A stretch of DNA of 64,000 nucleotides, from the NCBI GenBank assembly GCA_024234055.1, contig JACKOW010000001.1:1014741-1078740 (forward strand), read 5' to 3'. Below are positions 50,697 to 59,348 of the stretch, in pieces. This DNA is from Rhodanobacteraceae bacterium. Its GTDB lineage: Bacteria; Pseudomonadota; Gammaproteobacteria; Xanthomonadales; SZUA-5. A program made the translations under genes and the position numbers. Below the pieces are notes generated by a model. That model was not told where the DNA came from and made no database searches. It saw nothing but the letters and a program-made list of their open reading frames with translations. The stretch's first letter is position 1. Each line of letters opens with the position of its first letter.

Positions 50697-51431
50697 TTAC
50701 TTTCGGCGTGGGTACTCCTGGGTCCAGTCGGCCACCTTGAGATCCGGCAGTTGCACGGCTTCACCGTGCTTGGAGAAGACTGCGGACAGGCGCGAGCCGG
50801 CCTGTGAGGTGGCGGACAGCTTGATCACATGCGCATTGCTCTCGTCGACGCATACGCCCATGGCCTGGAAGCGCCCAAGCAAACGTGGCGAGGCGCCCAT
50901 GGCGACCTCACGCGGCTGACAGCTGATGCCGTCAGCCTGATCCGGCGGTGCGCTCGGGGCGCTCAGATCCGCCTCGCTGCGGGGAAAGGCCTTGAGCGTT
51001 TCGACCATGATGGTCACCGACTCAGGTGTCAGCATGCTCTCGTCGTAACCGTTTGCGGTTTGTCTCAGATACTTGCCATTGCGCATGTACCAGGCACCAT
51101 CCGCATTGGGGTCGGGCTGCGGCAGACTGCGCACGGTGAAGGCGTACTGCTCCTCGTGGCCGACGCCGCTGGCGTACTGAATGCGCCCATCTGGCAAGCT
51201 GAGCTCGGATTCGAAATGCACGCTGGCACCCCGGGCGAGTTCCGTGATGCCTTTTTCGAAGGCCGTGTTGGCCACCGGTACCGGCACGGCGGCCGGCATG
51301 GAGTTGCCCGGCGCGGTCGCGTCGGCGGTCTCCGGCACGGGTTGCGCCGGCTTCGGGTCGTCGCCGCCACAGGCCACCAGAGTCAGTGCCAGTGCGGTCG
51401 GCAGCCATGCACGGAGATGGCGTTGTTGCAT
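50697..51431 (-). CDS. Hypothetical lipoprotein
   Basis: 244 aa. Lipobox LVAC at residues 18-21 (C21), followed by GGDDPKPAQPVPET, a Pro/Ala linker, then a domain of unknown function with SVHFESELSLPDGRIQYASGVGH and MVETLKAFPRSEADLSAP; two Cys in the second half (about 170 and 195). Position +2 is Gly, which favours outer-membrane sorting. Start ATG 51431 gives a classic lipoprotein signal; the upstream ATG at 51449 only adds six residues. No family recognised. Confidence 0.75.
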   Translation of the reverse strand: MQQRHLRAWLPTALALTLVACGGDDPKPAQPVPETADATAPGNSMPAAVPVPVANTAFEKGITELARGASVHFESELSLPDGRIQYASGVGHEEQYAFTVRSLPQPDPNADGAWYMRNGKYLRQTANGYDESMLTPESVTIMVETLKAFPRSEADLSAPSAPPDQADGISCQPREVAMGASPRLLGRFQAMGVCVDESNAHVIKLSATSQAGSRLSAVFSKHGEAVQLPDLKVADWTQEYPRRK

Positions 51432-51528
51432 AAGGGAATCCTCGATCATGAGCGGTAGGTTGCGAGCACGGGTGTCGCAGCGATGTTCAGACCGCAGCGG
51501 GCGGCTTCCGTTCCCACGGAGAACTTGA

Positions 51529-52404
51529 TCAGAGATCGACGGCGCCGCGAATCAGGGCACAGCAGCGACCGCCGATGGACACACGGCCATCGATGGATGC
51601 GCTGACGTGGACTTCGCCGTTGCGGCCCACGGCGCTGCCCTGACTGGCCGGATAGCGTCCGCCTACCGCCTGCAGTCGGCCCTGGGTGTTGAGCCAGTCG
51701 CCGACTGCGGCATGCGCGCTGCCCGTCACCGGATCCTCCGGCACGCCGGTGGCAGGGGCGAAGGCTCGCAATTCCAGCGGTACAGCCTGCTCGGGTTCAA
51801 ACGAGAACACCGCCAGGCCCTCGGCACGGACGGCCTGGCTGATCGATGCGATCAGGTCCATGTCTGGTATCAGTGAACGAACCTGGGCACGGCTGGGCAG
51901 TTCCAGCAGAATCCAGCGGGCGCCTACGTCTGACAGAATCGGGCGTTCTCCACAGCTGGCGCCGATGCCGCCCACAGCGCGCGGCAGCGCCTCGATGTAC
52001 TCGGGACTGATGGCGCTGCGACGGGCCAGTGGGGCCTGCACCGAGACCACGCGCTGCGCCCCGCTGTGCTCCACGCTGAGTGGCAGCAGGCCGGCGTTGC
52101 ATTCCTGGAACAGCGGCCCCGAGTCAGTCTTGATCAATCCGGCATCCAGCAGCGCCCAGGCCGTACCGACGCTGGGATGACCGGCAAAGGGCAGTTCCGC
52201 CATCGGCGTGAATATGCGCACGCGGTAGCTGGCCGTGGCCGCGGTGGGCGCCAGCACGAAAGTGGTTTCCGACAGATTGGTCCAGCGGGCAAAGCGCTGC
52301 ATGGTCGCGTCGTCGAGGCCGTTGGCATCGAGGACCACAGCCACCGGATTTCCGGCCAGCGGCGTGGCGGTAAAGACATCAATCTGTACGAAGGGTCTCA
52401 GCAT
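51529..52404 (-). CDS. PhzF-family isomerase/epimerase
   Basis: 291 aa, two-lobed diaminopimelate-epimerase-like fold. QIDVFTATPLAGNPVAVV at the start, E46 in LSETTFV at the position of the catalytic Glu of PhzF, ELPFAGHPSVGTAWAL in lobe one, and GVPEDPVTGSAHAAVGDWL (about 224-242) in lobe two. No phenazine genes are present, so this is one of the many stand-alone relatives of unknown substrate. A strong hairpin (52475-52503) lies upstream of its start, separating it from the CTERM gene. Confidence 0.9.
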   Translation of the reverse strand: MLRPFVQIDVFTATPLAGNPVAVVLDANGLDDATMQRFARWTNLSETTFVLAPTAATASYRVRIFTPMAELPFAGHPSVGTAWALLDAGLIKTDSGPLFQECNAGLLPLSVEHSGAQRVVSVQAPLARRSAISPEYIEALPRAVGGIGASCGERPILSDVGARWILLELPSRAQVRSLIPDMDLIASISQAVRAEGLAVFSFEPEQAVPLELRAFAPATGVPEDPVTGSAHAAVGDWLNTQGRLQAVGGRYPASQGSAVGRNGEVHVSASIDGRVSIGGRCCALIRGAVDL

Positions 52405-52474
52405 GGCATCGGGCCCTCGCATACGGCCCTGCAGCAGAAAGGCCGAACAGACTGAACTTTGCCGCCGCTGAAAG

Positions 52475-52503
52475 CAAGACGCCCGCGCAAGGCGGGCGTC
52501 TTG
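52475..52503 (-). terminator. Terminator after the second CTERM-protein gene
   Basis: Perfect 12-bp stem CAAGACGCCCGC / GCGGGCGTCTTG with a 5-nt loop, 37 nt after the minus-strand stop at 52541. T-tract weak. Confidence 0.75.
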
Positions 52504-52540
52504 GAGCTCATGGCGACCCGAAGGTCGCCTCGGGCTTTAC

Positions 52541-53200
52541 TCAGGAGAAGCGACGGACGGCCAGACCACCGACCAGACCAAAGCCCAGCAGCAGGGCCAG
52601 CATGCTCCAGGTGCTCATCGCCGGGGCCGGAACGGCCGGGACGTAGTAAGCAATCTGCAGGTTGGCGCCAGCAGCAAAGGTGGCATCCGGGCTGACGTCC
52701 GCGTCTGCGAAGGTTTCGCACAGTTCGATGTTCAACACGCCGGCGTTGCCGGTGTTGATGTTCGACAGCGCCTGACCAGTCAGATCGATGATCGGGATGT
52801 TGTAGTTGGCCACGCCTGAGCTGTCGTCGTTCGAGAAGGCCAATTGGATCGACTGCAGCGGGTCATTGCCACGGAAGATCGCGCTGACTTCCGAACGCCA
52901 GCTGGGCGAGAAGGACTCGTACGAACCCACGCCACCGATGCCCGTGACGACGGCATTCTTGCCGAGGTTGACCGAAACGACGGTACTGCCGGCGCCCGGG
53001 GTCGCAGCGTCGCCGCAGAGTGCATCGGTGCTGATGCCGCTGAGGTCAACGATGAAGTTGGAGGTGGCTACGCCATCCGGTGCACCGGCGCGGGCATTAC
53101 CGTGCACACCACGGCCCAGGGTCTGGCTCTTGGCGATGGACAGTGTCGGCGCGAGGACGGCTGTGATGGCAGCGGCGATGAGGATAGTGCGCATTTTCAT
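52541..53200 (-). CDS. Secreted protein with IPTL-CTERM-like sorting tail
   Basis: 219 aa. Signal peptide (TILIAAAITAVLAPTLSIA-K), beta-rich body with repeated IVDLSGIST / IIDLTGQAL strands and two cysteines (about 62 and 159). The C-terminal tail is VPAPAMSTWSMLALLLGF...RRFS: a Pro spacer, an STW-type motif close to the IPTLSEW consensus, a hydrophobic span and basic end. Second protein of this class in the window (other at 17597-18280); both have downstream strong hairpins. Divergent from lysAC. No exosortase gene in the window. Confidence 0.82.
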   Translation of the reverse strand: MKMRTILIAAAITAVLAPTLSIAKSQTLGRGVHGNARAGAPDGVATSNFIVDLSGISTDALCGDAATPGAGSTVVSVNLGKNAVVTGIGGVGSYESFSPSWRSEVSAIFRGNDPLQSIQLAFSNDDSSGVANYNIPIIDLTGQALSNINTGNAGVLNIELCETFADADVSPDATFAAGANLQIAYYVPAVPAPAMSTWSMLALLLGFGLVGGLAVRRFS

Positions 53201-53426
53201 TGTTCTGATTCCTTGATAACGGCGGCAAGCAAAGGGTGCGCTGGACGCATAGCGAGGCGAAGGTTACTGGGCGACTGTGGTCCTGTCAACGAAACCTGAA
53301 GCAAATCCGAACGGCCCGACGGACGGTGGCAGGCGGCGCCAATTTGACGCTGCGACATCTCCATAGCCCATCGTCTTCGCTGCAGTGCATCATAGCGCGG
53401 TCCGACCATTGCCGAGGGCCTTGCCC

Positions 53427-56027
53427 GTGATTCCTGCCGCCGCTGATCCGCGCTGGGTCGTCCTGAAATTCGGTGGCACCAGCGTGTCTCGGCGACATCG
53501 CTGGGAGAACATCGGTCGTCTGATGAGTGCCCGCCATCAGGAAGGCTTGCGGGTGCTGACGGTGGTCTCGGCCCTGTCCGGTGTCACCGACGCGCTCAAG
53601 GCCATGGCGGCGCAGCATGGCGATGCGGCCGCCATGGCCGCCGGGGCCGAGTCCCTGATCGAACGCCATCGCGGCTTTGCGGCCGAGCTCGGCTTGTCCC
53701 CCGAGTTTCTCAATCCACGGGTGGATGCCCTGCGGCGCCTGGTCAGCGATGTGCGCGCAGCTTCGGGCGCGTTTGCCTGGCAAGCCGAACTGCTCGGCCA
53801 GGGCGAACTCTGGTCCAGCACCATCGGCGCGCGATTTCTGGCGAGTCTGGGTCTGGATCTGCAGTGGCTGGATGCGCGCGACTACCTGACCAGTCGCGAA
53901 CAGGCCATCCAGACTGACTGGTCACGCTATCTCAGTGCCATCTGCGATCCGCGCCCGAGTGCGGCCATTCGGGAAGATCTGGCGATGCGCGGATCGCTGT
54001 TCATCACTCAGGGCTTCATTGCCCGCCAGCCTCAAGGCGACACCGTGCTGCTGGGGCGTGGCGGTTCGGATACCTCGGCCAGCTATTTCGGCGCGCTGCT
54101 GGGTGCCGACAGGGTCGAGATCTGGACCGATGTGCCGGGCATGTTCAGTGCCAATCCCAGGTTGGTGCCCGATGCCCGACTGCTGCGACAACTGGATTAC
54201 GACGAGGCCCAGGAGATTGCCACCACCGGCGCCAAGGTTCTGCACCCGCGGGCGATTGCACCGGTGCGCGAGGTGCGCGTGCCCTTGTGGATCAAGGACA
54301 CCGAGCGCCCCGATTTTCCCGGCACCGAGATCAGCGCCGAGTCAGCCGCTGGCGCGCCCAGCGTCAAGGCGATCTCCATGCGCAACGGCATCACCCTGGT
54401 GTCGATGGAATCCATCGGCATGTGGCAACAGGTGGGCTTTCTGGCCGACGTCTTCGGCATCTTCAAGCGTCATGGACTGTCAGTAGATCTGATCGGCTCG
54501 GCCGAGACCAATGTCACCGTGTCGCTGGATCCCAGCGACAATCTGCTGGACGCCGGCACCCTGGAAGCGTTGTGCAGCGATCTGGCCCAGGTCTGCCGGG
54601 TCAAGGTGATTGCGCCTTGCGCCGCAGTGACGCTGGTGGGGCGCGGCATGCGCGGCATGATGCACCGACTGAGTGAACTGCTCGCCGAGGTCGGTGCCAG
54701 GCGCGTGCATCTGGTGTCGCAATCGTCCAACAATCTGAATCTGACCTTCGTCATCGACGCGGCCGATGCCGACGGCGTGGTGCCCAGTCTGCATGCCCTG
54801 CTGGTGCGCGCCCGCTTGACCGGTGCCGAGGGTGATCCGGTGTTCGGTCCGGCCTGGCGTGAGCTCGAAGGGCTGCGGCCGGCGCCGCAGCCGAGCTGGT
54901 GGCAGCACGTCAGACCCGCACTGCTGGCCCATGCCGGCGCCGGAACGCCGACCTATGTCTACGCCGACAGTGTGCTCTGCGCGCGGGCTCAAGGCTTGCT
55001 GGGATTGGCTGCCGTCGATCGACGCTACTACGCCATCAAGGCGAATCCGCATCCGCAGATTCTGCAGCGGCTGGCGACACTGGGTTTCGGCATGGAGTGC
55101 GTGTCCAGCGGTGAGCTCGCCCATATCCGCCAGTCGGTTCCGGATCTGCCGATGGATCGAATCCTGTTCACCCCGAATTTTGCGGCACGCAGCGAGTACC
55201 AGCAGGCACTCGAACTCGGCGTCAACGTCACCGTCGACAATCTGGCCTTGCTCGACGACTGGGCGGAGCTCTGGGACGGTCGCGAGATTCTGCTGCGCTT
55301 CGATCTGGGACGTGGACTCGGTCACCATGACAAGGTCAAGACCGGCGGCGAGAAGAGCAAGTTTGGTATCGGTCTGGCTGATCTGGATCAGGCCGTCGCC
55401 AGCGCCCGACGTGCCGGCGCGGTCATCGTCGGTCTGCACGCGCATCTGGGCAGCGGCATCTTCGACGTGGGTCACTGGAAATCGGTGTACTCGGATCTCG
55501 CGGCGTTGGCCGAGCGCTTTCCGGCGCTGCGATATCTGGATATCGGCGGTGGTCTGGGCGTGCCCCACGAGCCCGGCGAGCCGGCGCTCGATCTGCGCGA
55601 ACTGGATGCCGCGCTGGCAGAGGTCAAGTCCATGTATCCGCGCTACCAGTTGTGGATAGAGCCTGGGCGCTATCTGGTGGCCGAGGCGGGCGTGCTCCTG
55701 GCGCGGGTCAACCAGACCAAGCGCAAGAGCGGCGCCCAGTTCCTCGGTATCGACGCCGGCATGCACACCCTGTTGCGCCCGGCGCTGTACGAGGCCTGGC
55801 ACGAGATCGTCAACCTCAGTCGCCTCGATGAACCCTCCGCCGGACGCTGGCAGGTGGTCGGACCGATCTGCGAATCGGGCGATATCCTGGGACGCGATCG
55901 ATTGTTGCCCGCCAGCGCCGAGGGCGATGTGGTGCTTATCGCCAATGCCGGTGCCTACGGTGCCTCGATGGCGTCGAACTACAACCTGCGCGGTCTGGTG
56001 CGAGAGGTCTATGACGATTCCATTTAG
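53427..56027 (+). CDS. lysAC: Bifunctional aspartokinase / diaminopimelate decarboxylase
   Basis: 866 aa fusion catalysing the first and last steps of lysine synthesis. Aspartokinase half about 1-460: LKFGGTSV near the N-terminus, RGGSDTSASYFGALL, IWTDVPGM, two ACT-like segments (GLSVDLIGSAETNVTVSLD; HLVSQSSNNLNLTFV). Decarboxylase half about 480-866: PLP lysine K538 in YYAIKANPHP, HAHLGSGIFD, DIGGGLGVPH, and C-terminal GPICESGD. Such fusions are typical of Xanthomonas relatives. GTG 53427 has GAGGG 8 nt upstream and is preferred to the upstream in-frame ATG at 53385. 225 nt of repeats follow before murL. Confidence 0.95.
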   Translation: MIPAAADPRWVVLKFGGTSVSRRHRWENIGRLMSARHQEGLRVLTVVSALSGVTDALKAMAAQHGDAAAMAAGAESLIERHRGFAAELGLSPEFLNPRVDALRRLVSDVRAASGAFAWQAELLGQGELWSSTIGARFLASLGLDLQWLDARDYLTSREQAIQTDWSRYLSAICDPRPSAAIREDLAMRGSLFITQGFIARQPQGDTVLLGRGGSDTSASYFGALLGADRVEIWTDVPGMFSANPRLVPDARLLRQLDYDEAQEIATTGAKVLHPRAIAPVREVRVPLWIKDTERPDFPGTEISAESAAGAPSVKAISMRNGITLVSMESIGMWQQVGFLADVFGIFKRHGLSVDLIGSAETNVTVSLDPSDNLLDAGTLEALCSDLAQVCRVKVIAPCAAVTLVGRGMRGMMHRLSELLAEVGARRVHLVSQSSNNLNLTFVIDAADADGVVPSLHALLVRARLTGAEGDPVFGPAWRELEGLRPAPQPSWWQHVRPALLAHAGAGTPTYVYADSVLCARAQGLLGLAAVDRRYYAIKANPHPQILQRLATLGFGMECVSSGELAHIRQSVPDLPMDRILFTPNFAARSEYQQALELGVNVTVDNLALLDDWAELWDGREILLRFDLGRGLGHHDKVKTGGEKSKFGIGLADLDQAVASARRAGAVIVGLHAHLGSGIFDVGHWKSVYSDLAALAERFPALRYLDIGGGLGVPHEPGEPALDLRELDAALAEVKSMYPRYQLWIEPGRYLVAEAGVLLARVNQTKRKSGAQFLGIDAGMHTLLRPALYEAWHEIVNLSRLDEPSAGRWQVVGPICESGDILGRDRLLPASAEGDVVLIANAGAYGASMASNYNLRGLVREVYDDSI

Positions 56028-56038
56028 AGTGGCAGAAG

Positions 56039-56235
56039 CGGGGCAGGGGGCAGGGGGCAGGAGACAGGGGAAGAGCGCAGAGCCTGAGGTCCCATATTCC
56101 CCGCAACTCCCGTGCCCCGTGCCCCGTTCCCCAACGGGGCAGGGGGCAAGGGGCAGGGGGCAGGGGAAGAGCGCAGAGCCTGAGGTCCCATATTCCCGGC
56201 AACTCCGGTGCCCCGTGCCCCGTTTCCCTTGCCCC
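56039..56235. repeat. Tandemly duplicated paired-arm element (GGGGCAG family)
   Basis: Two head-to-tail copies, period 96 nt. Each has a G-rich arm (GGGGCAG units; 56039-56070 and 56135-56167), a near-identical loop (37 bp exact: 56065-56101 and 56161-56197) and a C-rich arm (GTGCCCC units; 56111-56131 and 56208-56235). It fills the lysAC-murL gap. G-runs also make it a G-quadruplex candidate. Confidence 0.9.
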
Positions 56236-56252
56236 ATCTCCGAGATCCGCGC

Positions 56253-57587
56253 ATGAGCCCGAATTCCACCCGCCCGCATGCCCAGGTCTTCCGCTTGGCC
56301 GAGGCCGCCTATGCCGACGGCGAGGTCAGCTTGGCCTATGCCTTCGATGACGGCCCGCCGATGGTCGAGCGCATCCAGTTTCCCGGCGCCCCGGCCCGAG
56401 TGCCGGCTGGACGCGAGCAGGCCTTTGCGCAGGCGTTGATGTTGCTGCACGGGATTGCCGGCGTCAGCTATTACAAGGCGCTGGTGCCCGAACGCATCGA
56501 GTTTGCCGGCACCCTGCCGGATCCGGCGCTGGCCGATCTGCTCAACGAAACCTATCTGCATGGCCTGGGAGAATTCGCCCATCAGAACGGGCTCGACCTG
56601 CGCGAGCAGATATGCTTTCCCCGAGGTGCAGCAGCCGCATCGACAGCAGCGCAGCTAGGCCTGCCCCGGCGCGCGCTGGTGCCCATCGGCGGCGGCAAGG
56701 ATTCTCTGGTCAGCATCGAAACCCTGAAGCAGGCCGGCGAAGCCTTCGCCGTGGTCTGGATCGGCCGTTCCGACCTGATCCGTGCCTGTGCTCAAGCCAC
56801 CGGACAGCCCCTGCTCAACATCCAGAGAACGATTGCGCCGGAACTGTTCGAACTCAATCGCCAGGGCGCCTGGAACGGCCATATCCCGGTCACCGCGATC
56901 AACTCGGCCATTCTGGTCCTGGCGGCGCTGCTCTACGGATACGACGAGATCGTGTTCTCGAATGAAGCCTCGGCCAGCGTCGGCAATTTCAGCGAGAACG
57001 AGCTCGACATCAACCACCAGTGGAGCAAGAGCCTGCGCTTCGAGTCGCTGTTTGCCGACTACCTGCGCTCGCATGTGGCATCCGATCTGGGCTATTACTC
57101 GCTGCTGCGGCCCTTGTCCGAACTGGCCGTGACCGAGCGCTTTGCCCGTCTGACCCGCTATCACTCGCTGTTTTCCAGCTGCAACCGCAACTTCCGCATT
57201 CTCGGTGCCCGGCCATCCTCGCGCTGGTGTGGTGAATGTCCGAAGTGCCGCTTCGTGTTCCTGGCGCTGGCGCCGTTCATGAGCAAGCCGGCCTTGCTGG
57301 CCATTTTTGGCCGCAATCTGCTGGACGAACGCGAGCAGATCGACGGTTTCGACGCGCTGCTCGAATTCGGTGCGGTCAAGCCTTTCGAGTGCGTAGGGGA
57401 AGGCAGGGAATCGCGTGCCGCCCTGCTGGCCCTGTGCGAACGCGCCGACTGGCGCGAGGATCTGATCGTGCAACGCTTCCAGCAGCAGATCCTGCCCCGG
57501 ATCGACGCGTCGGCACTGGCGATGGCGCCGATGTTGCAGCCGGCGACCGAGCATCGGGTTCCGGAGCGGCTACGGGCGCTGTTGTAG
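56253..57587 (+). CDS. murL: UDP-MurNAc-L-Ala-L-Glu epimerase
   Basis: 444 aa. Recognised by layout as the Xanthomonas MurL family: LAYAFDDGPPMVERIQFPGA near the N-terminus, HGIAGVSYYKALVPERIEF, the ATP-pyrophosphatase-like loop PIGGGKDSLVS (about 144-154), HIPVTAINSAILVLAALLYG, NEASASVGN, NHQWSKS, FSSCNRNFRI and metal- or zinc-like CGECPKCRF (about 325-333). In Xanthomonas, MurD2 adds L-Glu to UDP-MurNAc-L-Ala and MurL, using ATP, epimerises it to D-Glu, replacing MurI/MurD. ATG 56253 gives the family N-terminus. No Mur ligase gene is adjacent. Directly downstream of lysAC, which makes and consumes the other peptidoglycan amino acid, diaminopimelate. Confidence 0.85.
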   Translation: MSPNSTRPHAQVFRLAEAAYADGEVSLAYAFDDGPPMVERIQFPGAPARVPAGREQAFAQALMLLHGIAGVSYYKALVPERIEFAGTLPDPALADLLNETYLHGLGEFAHQNGLDLREQICFPRGAAAASTAAQLGLPRRALVPIGGGKDSLVSIETLKQAGEAFAVVWIGRSDLIRACAQATGQPLLNIQRTIAPELFELNRQGAWNGHIPVTAINSAILVLAALLYGYDEIVFSNEASASVGNFSENELDINHQWSKSLRFESLFADYLRSHVASDLGYYSLLRPLSELAVTERFARLTRYHSLFSSCNRNFRILGARPSSRWCGECPKCRFVFLALAPFMSKPALLAIFGRNLLDEREQIDGFDALLEFGAVKPFECVGEGRESRAALLALCERADWREDLIVQRFQQQILPRIDASALAMAPMLQPATEHRVPERLRALL

Positions 57588-57936
57588 GAGAGTCGCGCCG
57601 AGGCCCTGTGGGAGTCCAAGCCGCCCCGGTAGTTGCGCTTGTTCGCGCATCAAACTGTCGGCGAACTCGGGGGGCATTTTTTGTCCGCAAAGGACGCAAA
57701 GGACGCGAAGAATTCAATGGTTGTCCGGTTGAGCACGATGTCTGGCGACACCGCCAACCGAAATCCTGGAGTCGCTCTACTTTGCGTCCTTTGCGTACTT
57801 TGCGGAAAATGTTTTGATTCAATTGCTTGCGGTATGTTTGGTGAGGGCGGCTTTAGCCGCGATTGCCACAACCACCATTACGCGCCTGCGGTCGAGATCG
57901 GCATACTGCCCTGATTGCTCTTGCCGGACCGCCCGC
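57588..57936. other. Gene-free region upstream of the amino-acid permease
   Basis: 349 nt. Holds the paired-arm element 57685-57805 and a REP-like hairpin GGCGGCTTTAGCCGCGA (57846-57862). The permease may start within it at an unrecognised codon. Confidence 0.55.
57685..57805. repeat. Paired-arm repeat element (GCAAAGGAC family)
   Basis: Left arm 57685-57710 (CGCAAAGGA units) and right arm 57781-57805 (TTTGCGTCC units) match in inverted orientation at 23 of 25 positions around a 70-nt loop. Purine arm first. A degraded right arm of the same kind lies near 43452-43480. Confidence 0.88.
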
Positions 57937-59283
57937 TTGCCTGAAACCGCACCCGTCTTGCGCCGCCTCGGCCTGTGGAGCGCCAGCGCCATCGTGGTGG
58001 CCAACATGATCGGCACCGGCGTGTTTTCCACGCTGAGCTATCAGGTGCACGCCTTGCCTGACGAGCGCGCCATCCTGCTTCTGTGGGTGCTCGGGGGGCT
58101 GTCGGCGCTGGCCGGGGCGCTCTGCTACGCCGAACTCGGTGCCGGCAGACCGCGCTCGGGTGGCGAATACCTGCTGTTGACCCAGTTGTTTCATCCAGCG
58201 GTTGGCTTCCTGGCGGGCTGGATCTCGGTCGTCGCCGGATTTGCCGGGCCTATTGCCGCTGCCGCGCTGGCTTTTTCGGCCTACTTCGGCAAGCTTTGGC
58301 CGCCAGCGGCGCAGGCGCCGACCACCGTGGCCCTCGTGCTGGTCAGCTTGATCAGTGCCTTGCACATGCTGCGGGTGGAAATCGGGGCCGGATTCCAGGT
58401 GGTCACCACGGCCTTCAAGATCCTGGTCATGCTCGGAATCGTCGTGGCGGCGCTGCTGGTAGCGCCAGAACGGGCGTTGGTGCAGACCGATCTGGCTGCC
58501 ACCGTGTTTGATCCGGCCTTTGCCGTGTCGCTGGTTTATGTGACCTACGCATACCTGGGTTGGAACGCGGCGCTGTACGTGGCCGGCGAGGTCCGCAATC
58601 CGCAGCGCAATCTGCCGCTGTCGCTGCTGGCCAGCACCGCACTCGTGACCCTGCTCTATGTGGCGGTCAACTGGGCCTTTCTGCGGCTGGTGCCCTTTGC
58701 CGATCTGGTGCGGGTCGATCCGGGCACGATGTCGGTGGAGAACGAGCTGGCCGTGGGCTTTCTCGCCGGGCGAGCGCTGTTCGGCGAGGCCGGCGGCATG
58801 ATCGTCGGCGGTGCCATTGCCTTCACGCTGGTGTCGACGGTCAGTGCCATGGTGCTGGCCGGGCCGCGTGTGTTGGCGGCCATGGCCGACGACTGGCCGC
58901 CCTTTGCCGTTTTCGGGCGCCGTCACAGCGGCGGTTCGCCGCGGCACGCGATCGTCTTTCAGTGGTTGCTGATCATGCTGCTGTTGCTCACCGCCAGCTT
59001 CGAGTTCGTGGTCAATTTCATCGGCGTTTCTCTGACCTTGTTCAACATCGCCGTGATTGTCGGCTTCCTGCGTGAGCGCTGGCGCGAGCCGGATCGCCCG
59101 CGACCCTTCCGTGCCCCTTTCGGCTGGACCGCCGGCTTGCTGTTCCTGGCGCTCAACAGTTGGATGGTGGTGTTCCTGTCAGCCAATCAGCCGCAGGCGG
59201 TCTTGTTGTCGCTGGCCTCCATCGCCGTGGCCTTTGTTGGATACTGGCCTCTGCGCCACCATGCCCCGGAAACACGCCGTTGA
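57937..59283 (+). CDS. APC-superfamily amino-acid permease
   Basis: About 448 aa from the proposed TTG 57937 (LPETAPVLRRLGLWSASAIVV); an upstream in-frame ATG at 57814 would run through repeat sequence. Helix 1 carries NMIGTGVFSTL, the unwound substrate-binding motif of APC transporters; about 12 membrane segments follow (AAAALAFSAYFG; YVTYAYLGWNAALYVAGEVRNP with the family EVRNP loop; LVSTVSAMVLAGPRVLAAM). Probably a proton-coupled amino-acid importer or exchanger. Follows murL and lysAC on the same strand. Confidence 0.88.
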   Translation: MPETAPVLRRLGLWSASAIVVANMIGTGVFSTLSYQVHALPDERAILLLWVLGGLSALAGALCYAELGAGRPRSGGEYLLLTQLFHPAVGFLAGWISVVAGFAGPIAAAALAFSAYFGKLWPPAAQAPTTVALVLVSLISALHMLRVEIGAGFQVVTTAFKILVMLGIVVAALLVAPERALVQTDLAATVFDPAFAVSLVYVTYAYLGWNAALYVAGEVRNPQRNLPLSLLASTALVTLLYVAVNWAFLRLVPFADLVRVDPGTMSVENELAVGFLAGRALFGEAGGMIVGGAIAFTLVSTVSAMVLAGPRVLAAMADDWPPFAVFGRRHSGGSPRHAIVFQWLLIMLLLLTASFEFVVNFIGVSLTLFNIAVIVGFLRERWREPDRPRPFRAPFGWTAGLLFLALNSWMVVFLSANQPQAVLLSLASIAVAFVGYWPLRHHAPETRR

Positions 59284-59348
59284 ACTCAGCTGCTGAACTC
59301 GCACGCCAGACAAGCCGATTGCCCCTGCCGTTCCCAAGGCTGACCCTG

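Noticed and set aside
51529..52404. Phenazine biosynthesis from the PhzF homolog
   Set aside because: No other phz gene is present; PhzF relatives are common stand-alone enzymes.
54480..56582. 700-codon minus-strand open frame
   Set aside because: Antisense to lysAC and runs through the repeat and the start of murL; no motif.
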